A DNA stretch of 29,971 nucleotides from JAKATY01 sp038876335 (GCA_038876335.1 JAVYYS010000002.1:1-29971); one strand, 5' to 3'; positions 22,169 to 29,114 are shown, counted from the first letter of the stretch. The notes: generated by a model from the sequence alone, not told the origin. Program-made: numbers and translations.

Positions 22169-22756
22169 GTGAAGGATTTGGAGGAAGTAGAAGAATCTCA
22201 AGAGAAAAGGGAGGAATACGCACGAGTAATAGACTTCATGCCCAGTGGAAAGGCGTTTTCTAACAAAGCCGAGCCAATTGCACAACTGCTCGGCGAGGAA
22301 TGGTTCACTCTTCTAGAGGCGCAGCCTCGCGAAACTGTTGTGCTGCAGCTCGCAGAGAGGGTTTACATAGGCAAAAATGAGAGGGACAAGATTTACCTAA
22401 TCAAGGGTAGAATAAGCTACAATGAGCTTACGCAGACAGCAAAGAATGAACTACCTACTGTAATTACGCAAATAATACTTGATAGCGAACAGAGGTTCGT
22501 CGATGTTTTCAATAAATCTGGCCCCTTAAATATAAGGGAACATTCGCTAGAGCTGCTACCGGGCATAGGAAAGAAGCACCTTCTTTCAATACTTGAAGCA
22601 CGCGATAAAAAACCTTTTGAAAGCTTTGCGGATCTTAAGAGCAGAGTGCCCCTCTTGCAGGATCCTGTCAAACTGATAAAGGATAGGGTAATGAGCGAGC
22701 TTATGGGCGAGGAGCGTTTCTACATGTTCGTCAAGCCTTACAGAAAGAGATTCTAA
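22169..22756 (+). CDS. DUF655 family protein
   Basis: The 195 residues match the archaeal DUF655 family: EEYARVIDFMPSGKAF at the start, an OB-like middle (LLEAQPRETVVLQLAERVYIGK), and a helix-hairpin-helix-like end with LELLPGIGKKHLLSILEARDKKPFESFADL. The family is nucleic-acid-binding by fold and nearly always next to rpo4, so a role in transcription or translation is presumed, not known. The start is a GTG; nearby ATGs at 22138 and 22156 are in other frames. Confidence 0.85.
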   Translation: MKDLEEVEESQEKREEYARVIDFMPSGKAFSNKAEPIAQLLGEEWFTLLEAQPRETVVLQLAERVYIGKNERDKIYLIKGRISYNELTQTAKNELPTVITQIILDSEQRFVDVFNKSGPLNIREHSLELLPGIGKKHLLSILEARDKKPFESFADLKSRVPLLQDPVKLIKDRVMSELMGEERFYMFVKPYRKRF

Positions 22757-22855
22757 ATAAGATTTTCAAAAGCAATAGTATTTTCAAACGCAATTCATCT
22801 ATCAAAATGCATGCAGAGCTTTACGCTCCACGGATCGCAATAAAAAGAGCCCAGT

Positions 22856-23140
22856 CTATACCTTTTCTAGATGCACTGGCGGAACTATAAGCCTTCTTTT
22901 TGCATCCATGATATTCACTTCCACGATATAGGCCTCTCCGCGCTGGCCTACTACCTTGCCTATCTTGCCCCTGTATCGCGGGTGTGGTATGTTACTGTAG
23001 CCTCCCTTAGGCACGATGGCAACCCTATCGCCTATGCTGAATCTTTTTAGCACGCTGCCTACATTCAGGCTTGAAGGCCTATGATGCCTGGCTAAATTCC
23101 TCGTCCTTCCTGAGAGAGTACCATTTGATTTCATTGTCAT
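22856..23140 (-). CDS. rpl21e: 50S ribosomal protein L21e
   Basis: The product is 94 residues from ATG 23140: a basic N-terminus (GTLSGRTRNLARHHRPSSL), FSIGDRVAIVPKGG, HPRYRGKIGKVVGQRGEAYIVEV and KRRLIVPPVHLEKV, the SH3-like L21e fold. The longer frame to 23173 is rejected: the TATA box TTATATAA (23161-23168) predicts a start about 26 bp downstream, at 23138-23140, so this gene is leaderless. ATG 23134 is an alternative. Confidence 0.93.
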   Translation of the reverse strand: MTMKSNGTLSGRTRNLARHHRPSSLNVGSVLKRFSIGDRVAIVPKGGYSNIPHPRYRGKIGKVVGQRGEAYIVEVNIMDAKRRLIVPPVHLEKV

Positions 23141-23159
23141 ATGAGCATCGCCGGATGAA

Positions 23160-23168
23160 TTTATATAA
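23160..23168 (-). promoter_or_regulatory. TATA box of L21e
   Basis: A near-palindromic TTTATATAA lies 20-28 bp before ATG 23140 on the minus strand and indicates a leaderless transcript. Confidence 0.6.
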
Positions 23169-23204
23169 CACAACCTATTTAATAGTTTATTTACAAACTC
23201 TCAC

Positions 23205-23236
23205 TGTGCGTGATTATAGCGTTAAAGATACGCACA
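23205..23236. promoter_or_regulatory. Inverted repeat before the single-repeat TBP gene
   Basis: TGTGCGT (23205-23211) and ACGCACA (23230-23236) are perfect inverted copies separated by 18 bp, 10 bp before the TBP ATG. A TATA-like TTTATTTA (23186-23193) would start transcription near 23216, between the two arms. It could be an autoregulatory operator or an mRNA hairpin. Confidence 0.4.
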
Positions 23237-23246
23237 ATGTGTTGAA

Positions 23247-23564
23247 ATGGTAGAAAGAGTCTCAACTCCACATAAAAAGGTTACGCTCAAGCCCACCTAC
23301 CATGTGGTGAATATAGTAGCAAACGCCGACCTAGATACATACCTTGACCTTTACGGTCTGGCCAATATGTCACACGATGTCGATTATGAGCCAGAACAGT
23401 TTCCGGGTGCGATCCTAAAGGTATTTGAGCCTAAAGCTGCGCTTCTTCTTTTCAAGAATGGCAAGATGATCTGCACAGGAGCGAGAACTGTTTCAGACGT
23501 CAAAAAGGCCATAGCAGAAGCAGTAGACCTCATAAAAAAGTTCAAAAAGCAATCGGGGAGATAG
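23247..23564 (+). CDS. tbp: Single-repeat TATA-binding protein (half-TBP)
   Basis: The 105-residue product contains one TBP repeat (about residues 14-100): VVNIVANADLDTYLDL, YEPEQFPGAILKVFEPKAALLLF, NGKMICTGARTVSDVKKAI. Archaeal and eukaryotic TBPs are about 180-200 residues with two such repeats that form a saddle and bend the TATA box. Here the second is absent: the frame stops at 23562-23564 and the next 140 bp in any frame show no TBP-like sequence. The DNA-contact residues are kept, including the conserved Asn22 and the two intercalating phenylalanines F52 and F69, and the fold-defining glycines. I infer that it works as a homodimer. A second full TBP elsewhere in the genome cannot be excluded. 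Confidence 0.85.
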   Translation: MVERVSTPHKKVTLKPTYHVVNIVANADLDTYLDLYGLANMSHDVDYEPEQFPGAILKVFEPKAALLLFKNGKMICTGARTVSDVKKAIAEAVDLIKKFKKQSGR

Positions 23565-23600
23565 CCCTTATATTACGTATACGACACTAATCAAAAATAA

Positions 23601-23618
23601 CCGAAAAGTATTTATATA
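23601..23618 (+). promoter_or_regulatory. Consensus BRE and TATA box with no gene downstream
   Basis: CCGAAAA followed by TTTATATA (23611-23618) is a textbook archaeal promoter. Its predicted start, about 26 bp downstream, is 23640, the base before a perfect hairpin. No reading frame follows on this strand, so it points to a noncoding transcript. Confidence 0.55.
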
Positions 23619-23639
23619 GACCTGTATAATCTACTACCA

Positions 23640-23716
23640 CGGTTTTTTACGCTGTTTCTGTAAAAAACCCTATTCTCATCCACCCAAGGCGTATGCTTCG
23701 GCATACGCCTTATATT
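23640..23716 (+). ncRNA. Candidate two-hairpin small RNA
   Basis: Hairpin 1: GGTTTTTTAC (23641-23650) pairs perfectly with GTAAAAAACC (23660-23669) around a 9-nt loop. Hairpin 2: AAGGCGTATGC (23686-23696) pairs perfectly with GCATACGCCTT (23701-23711) around a TTCG tetraloop. A 16-nt single-stranded linker joins them and T-rich sequence follows. A consensus promoter ends 22 bp before hairpin 1. Hairpin 2 abuts the trmI stop on the other strand and could also serve trmI as a 3' end. I see no C/D or H/ACA boxes, and the class is unknown. Confidence 0.5.
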
Positions 23717-24300
23717 TTAACCTCTAGCCCTGGCTTTGCCTTTTTCTGAGCGAATACCAAATAGCCCGTGTGCCAGACCCCTTTTGTAGAAGGCCTCATA
23801 CCCTCTTTGCGAACCAGCATATCCCTGACGATGTCTTCCAATACCACTATATCAGAGAAGCTGTGCTTATTGAGCTCTTTAACGAACGCTTTTACCTGCT
23901 CCATGTGCGGCAGGTACCCAAATATAAACCCACCATCCCTTAGTGCCTTGTAAGCCTTCCCAACCACTTTATCTGATCCAGGCATGTCGAGGCTTACTAA
24001 GTCTACGTTTTTCTCCCTTATGCCCCTTCTTATATCTCTGTTTACTATATTTAGGTTCTCTACTCCCTCCTTCTTTGCGTTGGTTTCGGCAATCCTTATG
24101 AATTCCTCCCTAACCTCGTAGCTTGTAACCTGCTTGCAGATCTTTGCGAGCGAAACTGCCAGCCAGCCACTCCCAGTCCCCGCATCTACGCATACGCTGT
24201 TTTTTCCTATCCCTGCATAAGCTATTACCATCCCTATATCTTTAGGCAACATTACTTGCGGCCCTCTCTTAAGCTTCCTGTAATGTTCTGGAAGAAACAC
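23710..24300 (-). CDS. trmI: tRNA (adenine-N1) methyltransferase TrmI, short form
   Basis: The 196-residue Rossmann-fold methyltransferase has YRKLKRGPQVMLPKDIGMVIAYAGI, the SAM-binding motif I VDAGTGSGWLAVSLA (41-45), motif IV VSLDMPGSDKVV with catalytic D105, and GYLPHMEQV and MRPSTKGVWHTGYLVFA near the end. It matches archaeal TrmI, which makes m1A57/58 in the tRNA T-loop. The usual N-terminal domain of about 50-60 residues is missing; the protein starts just before KRGPQ. It begins with GTG two codons after the topA TGA, in the same frame, with GGTGAGGT overlapping that stop. So topA and trmI are coupled, and the TGA is the only barrier to a fusion. Confidence 0.87.
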   Translation of the reverse strand: MFLPEHYRKLKRGPQVMLPKDIGMVIAYAGIGKNSVCVDAGTGSGWLAVSLAKICKQVTSYEVREEFIRIAETNAKKEGVENLNIVNRDIRRGIREKNVDLVSLDMPGSDKVVGKAYKALRDGGFIFGYLPHMEQVKAFVKELNKHSFSDIVVLEDIVRDMLVRKEGMRPSTKGVWHTGYLVFAQKKAKPGLEVKI

Positions 24301-24306
24301 TGTACC

Positions 24307-26568
24307 TCACCCTGCTCCCTGTTGTTTTAGCCTTTTTGCCCTTGGTTTTACGGTATCGCCTTTTACTCTTCTTGCCACTTTCGTTCTGCCAGTCCTAAGT
24401 TTTTCTGGCTCTACGCCAACTTCAAGCATTACCCCTCTTTTTACCCTTTTCTTTATTTTTGCCTCTGCTTCTCCAGCAGCGTTCGAGAGTGTCGGCGCTT
24501 GCCTCGCTTTCGTCTTCTTCTCCTCTTTGCCTGCAATGGATCTGCCTTCCCTACATTTAATGTTTAGATCTGTTTCGAAGGCCCTGCCATTGCCAATTAT
24601 AATCTTGACTATAGGAGCTCCGCAGACCTTGCACGTTCTCCCTGTCGGTAAAACCCTTGCATGCTGTGGAAGCGGGTAAGTATTAGTGCACTTGGGGTAG
24701 TTAGTACACCCTGCAAACTGCTTGCCTATCCTTGACCTTCTTATCACAAGATTACCTCCGTCGACCGGGCACTTCCCTAGTATCTCGGCAGTGTCCATTG
24801 CGCTTTTGCTATTCTTCATCTCTTCTGCAATCTTCTTCCTATTTTTGTCGAACAGTTTAAGCGCATCCAACAGCACCCGCTTACCCTCCTCTATCACCTC
24901 TTCCTCGCTCTTTTCATTCTTCGCTATTTTCTCCATATCCTCTTCTAGGGCTTTGGTGGTTCTTTCATCAACGATCATCTCGCAGTTATCCTTAAGCGCC
25001 CTGTAGACCGACATGCCCAGCTCTGTAACTTTTATGGCACTGCCGTATATATACCTCCTTCTAAAAAGGGTATCTAATATGCTCGCGCGCGTAGCCTTCG
25101 TTCCGAGGCCTTTCTTTTCTAGCTCGGCTATTATGCTGGCTTTTGTGTACCTCTTTGGAGGCTGTGTTTGCAGCTCTTTTGACTCTACATTTTCTGCTAA
25201 AACTCCCTCCCCGCGCACGAACTTTGGCAATGACTTTTCTTCGATTTTCGTGTATTTATATATGGAAAGCCAGTTGCTCTCTATCAACTTCTTAGCCACA
25301 GCACTATAGCGTTCATCCCCAAATTTTGCTACAACCTTTACGGTTTCAATCACTGCAGGCTTTGCGAAGCAGGCAAGGAACCTCCTTACAATTAGGTCGT
25401 AAACTGCACCCTCTGTTCTGTTTAAGCTTTTCGGCATTATGCCTGTTGGGAATATAGCCGGATGCGCCTCGTCATATTTTGAGCCCTCTCTAGGCCTGAA
25501 CCTTTTCTCTTTAATTAGCATTCCTGCAGCCTCGTTATATTCAGGATTGCGCGAAAGTTCTTCAAGTATCTGCGGAAGATTGAGTATCGCCGGCAGTTTT
25601 TGGGAGGAGGTTCTAGGGTAAGAGATGTATGATCTCTCATAAAGTGATTGGGCTATTGCAAGCGTTACTGAAGGGTCTATATGCAAAGCGCGACTCGCTT
25701 CAAGCTGTAGGGAAGTGAGGTCGAAAGGAGGATAAGGCCATAATTCTTCGATCTTCTCATCAACCTCCTCTACCTCGCCGTTAGGATGGAGTTCTGTTTC
25801 CTCTTTAGCGCGCTCCATTTCCTTCTTGTCTGATATGTCTCCGCGTGTATTAGTAAGCTCAATGCCTTTTACGAGGGCTGTAATCCTCCAGAACGGTTTT
25901 GGAGAGAATGCAGAAATTTCAAGCTCTCTTTTTGCGAGTATTGCAAGGGTAGGTCCTTGCACCCTACCAATGCTAAGTATTTCTCTCTTCGATGCTGAGC
26001 CTTCATTCATGGCGCGCATTAGCGCCCTGCTAAGATTTATGCCCCAAATCCAATCAAGCATGTGCCTTGCTTCTCCAGCGTAAAAATTATTCATATCTAG
26101 GGCAGAAAGATTCTGGTAAGCATACAGTAGGTCTTTTGTAGTGGTGGTTGAGAACTTCATCCTCCGCGCATTGCCTTTGAGCTCTCCTTTGCTGAGATAC
26201 CTTATGATATTCGTTCCTATCACTGTGCCCTCTAAATCAAAATCACATGCGTTTATCAGCTCTCCAGCATTCTTGCCGAGCATGGAGAGCGTATCAAGAT
26301 AGTCCTTTGTGAACCCTGCCTTGCTGTTCACGGTGTAGGACGGTGCCCACTCCACGTTTAAGACAGGGTAGCTTTTTGACGCGTCAGACTGCTTTATTGT
26401 AAATATATGCCCGACTGCAGCGGCGACGTAGACAACCCCATCCGCATTTCTAATCTCATAATAGCTGCTTCTTCCAGTGCCCCTTTTACGCTCTGCCCTT
26501 CCTTCACCTACAGCTATCGCTATCCTCTGCGCTACACTTGGCTTCTCGGCTATTATGAGCGTGTTCAT
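24307..26568 (-). CDS. topA: DNA topoisomerase IA
   Basis: The 753 residues carry the TOPRIM domain (LIIAEKPSVAQRI with E8; ACDFDLEGTVIG with D109, D111 and E113), the gate domains, the catalytic tyrosine Y317 in SYISYPRTSSQKLP, and two C-terminal zinc-binding segments (CPVDGGN..CTNYPKC at about 590-620, then CKVCGAP). The basic tail from about 680 is lysine- and arginine-rich and ends RLKQQGAG. It relaxes negatively supercoiled DNA. It is an ordinary relaxing enzyme, not reverse gyrase, which agrees with a non-hyperthermophile. The upstream neighbour on the strand is a small membrane protein; trmI follows 6 bp after the stop. Confidence 0.94.
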   Translation of the reverse strand: MNTLIIAEKPSVAQRIAIAVGEGRAERKRGTGRSSYYEIRNADGVVYVAAAVGHIFTIKQSDASKSYPVLNVEWAPSYTVNSKAGFTKDYLDTLSMLGKNAGELINACDFDLEGTVIGTNIIRYLSKGELKGNARRMKFSTTTTKDLLYAYQNLSALDMNNFYAGEARHMLDWIWGINLSRALMRAMNEGSASKREILSIGRVQGPTLAILAKRELEISAFSPKPFWRITALVKGIELTNTRGDISDKKEMERAKEETELHPNGEVEEVDEKIEELWPYPPFDLTSLQLEASRALHIDPSVTLAIAQSLYERSYISYPRTSSQKLPAILNLPQILEELSRNPEYNEAAGMLIKEKRFRPREGSKYDEAHPAIFPTGIMPKSLNRTEGAVYDLIVRRFLACFAKPAVIETVKVVAKFGDERYSAVAKKLIESNWLSIYKYTKIEEKSLPKFVRGEGVLAENVESKELQTQPPKRYTKASIIAELEKKGLGTKATRASILDTLFRRRYIYGSAIKVTELGMSVYRALKDNCEMIVDERTTKALEEDMEKIAKNEKSEEEVIEEGKRVLLDALKLFDKNRKKIAEEMKNSKSAMDTAEILGKCPVDGGNLVIRRSRIGKQFAGCTNYPKCTNTYPLPQHARVLPTGRTCKVCGAPIVKIIIGNGRAFETDLNIKCREGRSIAGKEEKKTKARQAPTLSNAAGEAEAKIKKRVKRGVMLEVGVEPEKLRTGRTKVARRVKGDTVKPRAKRLKQQGAG

Positions 26569-26606
26569 AAAAAAGCATCTTTATTGAAAATGGAAAGATT
26601 CTCTAC

Positions 26607-26900
26607 TTATCCCTTCTTTTTCCTCTTTCTTCCTCGCCCAGCTTTTGCTGCCGCTGAAGCGGCAGCGCCGCTTTGTGCCGTTATTGCAGAAAGGCTTTTT
26701 GGAACCGTCTGATTCTGTTTCTCCGCTCTTTCGTACCTGCCGCTCGAAATAAACCATGCATTTACGAAGCTGATAATTAAATCTATTACAACAATCTCGT
26801 AGAAATACGCCCCCGCTCCAGAAGTTATAAATAGTGCAATGGCATATATAGTCAGTGCAACCACTGCAATAGACATTACTATTCCGAGCAGGCTATCCAT
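26607..26900 (-). CDS. Small membrane protein with basic Ala/Lys tail
   Basis: From ATG 26900 the product is 97 residues. Two or three hydrophobic helices (MDSLLGIVMSIAVVALTIYAI, then a segment around FYEIVVIDLIISFVNAWF) are followed by a polar stretch, an Ala-rich run and the tail GRGRKRKKKG. I do not recognise the family. The frame is open to 27002, but that part is the reverse of the transporter gene on the other strand, and a TATA-like TTATAAATATAAC (about 26935-26947, minus) places the start downstream of it. Its start is only 20 bp from the divergent transporter start. Confidence 0.55.
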   Translation of the reverse strand: MDSLLGIVMSIAVVALTIYAIALFITSGAGAYFYEIVVIDLIISFVNAWFISSGRYERAEKQNQTVPKSLSAITAQSGAAASAAAKAGRGRKRKKKG

Positions 26901-26919
26901 CGCATCAACGGTGTGATCT

Positions 26920-27276
26920 GTGATTATATACGTAGTTATATTTATAACACTTGTTGCGGCTCTTATTGCGTCATTTTCCCAAATCTTATTTAAGAACAGC
27001 ATGGATAGAGAGCTCCTTGGGATAAGGGAGATCCTCCGGCTTATTTATAAGAAACGCATACTTCTGGGACTTGCTGGCTACGCCGTAAGCCTCGTAATAT
27101 ATCTTTATGCACTCAAGACCGCTCCGCTCTCTGTAATCTACCCAACTTTCGCAAGCAGTTTCATATTCATTGCGCTGCTCTCGCACTTCTTCCTCAAAGA
27201 GAAGATTACGGTGTCAAGATTGGTGGGCGTGCTGCTTGTGTTCATAGGCATAGCAATAATAGGCTTTACAGCCTAG
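26920..27276 (+). CDS. EamA/SMR-like four-helix membrane protein, first of a pair
   Basis: The 118 residues form four transmembrane helices: VVIFITLVAALIASFSQILFK, LLGLAGYAVSLVIYLYAL, SVIYPTFASSFIFIALLSHF and VGVLLVFIGIAIIGF. SQILFKNSM, LYALKTAPLSVIYP and FFLKEKITVSR are family landmarks of half-length EamA/SMR transporters (EmrE, ArnE/ArnF). It starts at GTG 26920 behind GGTGTGATC, which resembles the ribosome site. The partner follows 12 bp later; two such proteins usually form an antiparallel heterodimer. The substrate is unknown; polyprenyl-phosphate sugars and toxic cations are both precedented. Confidence 0.8.
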   Translation: MIIYVVIFITLVAALIASFSQILFKNSMDRELLGIREILRLIYKKRILLGLAGYAVSLVIYLYALKTAPLSVIYPTFASSFIFIALLSHFFLKEKITVSRLVGVLLVFIGIAIIGFTA

Positions 27277-27288
27277 CGAGGTGCAAAC

Positions 27289-27615
27289 ATGGAAGCAAAA
27301 CTACGCAATGTATTGTTAATACTTCTTTCGACTTTGCTTGGGGCGGCCGGCCAGCTCTTTTTTAAATACTCTTTCCAGAGCAGCGAGTTCATACTGATAC
27401 TTTTTTTGGGCCTTGCCGCATATTTCACTTCTACCCTAATTTATTTCTATGTGCTGAGCAGAACGCACCTCAGTTGGGCGTATAGCCTTGGGGGGCTGGC
27501 TTACATATTCGCAGTAATATTTGCAGATCTGGTCCTAAATGAAAATATACCGCTACTCAGATGGATAGGAGTAGGAGTAATATTTGTGGGCGTGGTGCTA
27601 ATCGGCACTACATAG
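27289..27615 (+). CDS. EamA/SMR-like four-helix membrane protein, second of a pair
   Basis: The 108 residues again give four helices: VLLILLSTLLGAAGQLFFKY, FILILFLGLAAYFTSTLIYFYV, YSLGGLAYIFAVIFADLVL and WIGVGVIFVGVVLIG. GAAGQLFFKYSF and LSRTHLSWAYSLGGLAY correspond to the landmarks in its upstream partner, but overall identity between the two is low, as in ArnE/ArnF-like pairs. The ATG is 12 bp past the first stop, with GAGGTG about 6 bases before it. The pair is convergent with the pelota gene cluster. Confidence 0.82.
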   Translation: MEAKLRNVLLILLSTLLGAAGQLFFKYSFQSSEFILILFLGLAAYFTSTLIYFYVLSRTHLSWAYSLGGLAYIFAVIFADLVLNENIPLLRWIGVGVIFVGVVLIGTT

Positions 27616-27637
27616 CCTAAGCCGTGCATCATGATGC

Positions 27638-27940
27638 TCACTTATAGATTTTTGCTATCTCGCTTATATATGGCACTTCAATATCGTTACCCTTTCCCGC
27701 TCTGTAGCCTATATATATGCCGTAAAGATACGCGATCAGCGATATAGCTCTTATATAGGGCACAAACGCCAGTGCAACTGCAATCACACCTATTGCGCTA
27801 GCCTGTATGCAATGGAACCTGATTCTGCTAGCATTTTCATTTTTGATTTCATCGCTAAGCACGAATATTGTTATGCCTGTGAAAAAACCCAGCGAGTAGA
27901 TCGCAAGGTACAAAATCTCCGTCTTAGTCTTCTGATCCAT
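27638..27940 (-). CDS. DUF4870-like small membrane protein
   Basis: The 100 residues have three hydrophobic helices with a conserved-looking core: LAIYSLGFFTGITIFVLSDE, then RFHCIQASAIGVIAVALAF, then LIAYLYGIYIGYRAGKG. The pattern G-x3-G-ending helix, acidic loop, RFH-x-IQA matches the DUF4870/TM2-neighbour family of short membrane proteins of unknown role. It starts 12 bp after pelota on the same strand and is probably cotranscribed. Confidence 0.65.
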   Translation of the reverse strand: MDQKTKTEILYLAIYSLGFFTGITIFVLSDEIKNENASRIRFHCIQASAIGVIAVALAFVPYIRAISLIAYLYGIYIGYRAGKGNDIEVPYISEIAKIYK

Positions 27941-27952
27941 ACAGCACCGCTA

Positions 27953-28999
27953 TCATTTTGCTTCTTCGTCTATTTCTATCTCTGCTATATCCTTAAATCC
28001 GTGCAACTGCACGCCGGCCTCGCTTGCCGAGTTTATAATCTTTATCCTAATTCCGTTCTTTTCAGCTAGGTCTAGCACTCTTTTTATCTCTTCATTACCT
28101 AGCATAGAGTCATTTACCAACACCTTCTTCGACTCGTACGACTCGATCGCTCTTTCTACATTTTCTATTCCGTACTTTGCTTCCCCGAGGCTATACGCCC
28201 TAAGAAACTCCTCCACCTCTTTGAACTCTTCTCTTACTCTGTCCCTTGATATTATGCCAGCTACTCTGTCGCTCTTTATGAGCTCATACATGCCACTGCG
28301 TTCTGTATCGCTTGCCCTCTCATATATGAGCCTTTTGCCCAGTGTTTCCCCAATCCCACGCTCCTCTAAGTACTTTTTTATATCCTCTCTTGTGAAGCCA
28401 GGACCTGCAATTATAACGCTGTCTGTATTAAGGTTTCTTATCGCTTCTATTACTTCATCGAAATACTTTCTTCTTTGCTCCTCAAATTCTTTTGGCTTCA
28501 TGCGTTTGCTGAGCTTGCTATAAATCTCGTTCAGGAATTCTATACCGTATCCAAGCACATATGCTGGGAGGGCCTTTTCCTCATCGATTAGAACGATTGC
28601 TATCCGTGGTTTTTTTGTGTCTTCAACTGCCTCTCTTATAACTTCCGCTATGTAGGACGGCCACTCTCTCTTCGTAATCTCTATAACGTCATGGACTCCT
28701 ATGTTGAGAGTATGGTAGGTATTAAGCCTCACGTATTCGAGCGGCCTACCTTCTGTTATCTTTCCGGTAATTCTGAGCCTTAAGGTATTCTTGTCCAGTT
28801 CTACCTTTTCTGCCTTAAGCTCTATCACGACTTCCTTAAGCTCACCCTCATCATTTTCGCTTGGCTTGAACCTGCGCAAGCTTTCAGATTTTACCAGATC
28901 GCCTTTGAATACTATCCTTTGCAACGCCCATAGGTCTTCGGCATTGTCCACTCTAAGCTTGAGCCTGCCTTCCAGCTTGCGAAATCCAAGTATCTTCAT
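27953..28999 (-). CDS. pelA: mRNA surveillance protein Pelota
   Basis: The 348 residues show the three domains of aPelota/Dom34: an N-terminal Sm-like domain (residues 1-130, LEGRLKLRVDNAEDLWALQRIV, with LRITGKI and YHTLNIGVHDVIEI), a central eRF1-like domain (about 135-255, RIAIVLIDEEKALPAYVLG, VIIAGPGFTREDIKKYL) and a C-terminal domain (GEAKYGIENVERAIESYESKKVLVNDSML). It enters stalled ribosomes with aEF1A or ABCE1 to release them. The aEF1A gene, its GTPase partner in archaea, is the divergent neighbour 400 bp away. GAGGAAG precedes the ATG and ACTATATATTTTT lies upstream. Confidence 0.94.
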   Translation of the reverse strand: MKILGFRKLEGRLKLRVDNAEDLWALQRIVFKGDLVKSESLRRFKPSENDEGELKEVVIELKAEKVELDKNTLRLRITGKITEGRPLEYVRLNTYHTLNIGVHDVIEITKREWPSYIAEVIREAVEDTKKPRIAIVLIDEEKALPAYVLGYGIEFLNEIYSKLSKRMKPKEFEEQRRKYFDEVIEAIRNLNTDSVIIAGPGFTREDIKKYLEERGIGETLGKRLIYERASDTERSGMYELIKSDRVAGIISRDRVREEFKEVEEFLRAYSLGEAKYGIENVERAIESYESKKVLVNDSMLGNEEIKRVLDLAEKNGIRIKIINSASEAGVQLHGFKDIAEIEIDEEAK

Positions 29000-29069
29000 A
29001 CTTCCTCAATAGCTTTGAAGATGCAAAAATATATAGTGATTTGAGTAGCTTCTGGCTAAATCTCCATTT

Positions 29070-29114
29070 TTAATTCGGCGAGCTGGAAGCCTCGCCAGCA
29101 AGGGCGGGGTAGTT
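29070..29114 (-). repeat. Dispersed hairpin repeat, copy C (best preserved)
   Basis: Read on the minus strand: AACTACCCCGCC, loop CTTGCT, GGCGAGGCTTCC, AGCTCGCC, then GAATTAAAAA. The arms CCCCGCC and GGCGAGG pair with one C-A mismatch; alternatively GGCGAG pairs with CTCGCC. The terminal block matches copies A, B and D and the left part matches B. Hairpins of this type are seen at IS200/IS605 ends and in TnpB guide RNAs. Confidence 0.5.

Noticed and set aside
22138..22263. Alternative plus-strand frame from ATG 22138 before DUF655
   Set aside because: It overlaps DUF655 in another frame, is glycine/arginine-rich without family likeness, and the DUF655 frame is clearly the coding one.
23565..23700. 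A frameshifted or separated second TBP repeat after the half-TBP
   Set aside because: No frame of either strand in this stretch gives TBP-like sequence; it holds a promoter and two hairpins.
24307..26568. Reverse gyrase
   Set aside because: No helicase domain precedes the topoisomerase; the protein starts directly with TOPRIM.
6950..29114. An intact insertion sequence with TnpA or TnpB
   Set aside because: No transposase or TnpB-like reading frame exists anywhere in the window; only end-like repeats are present.
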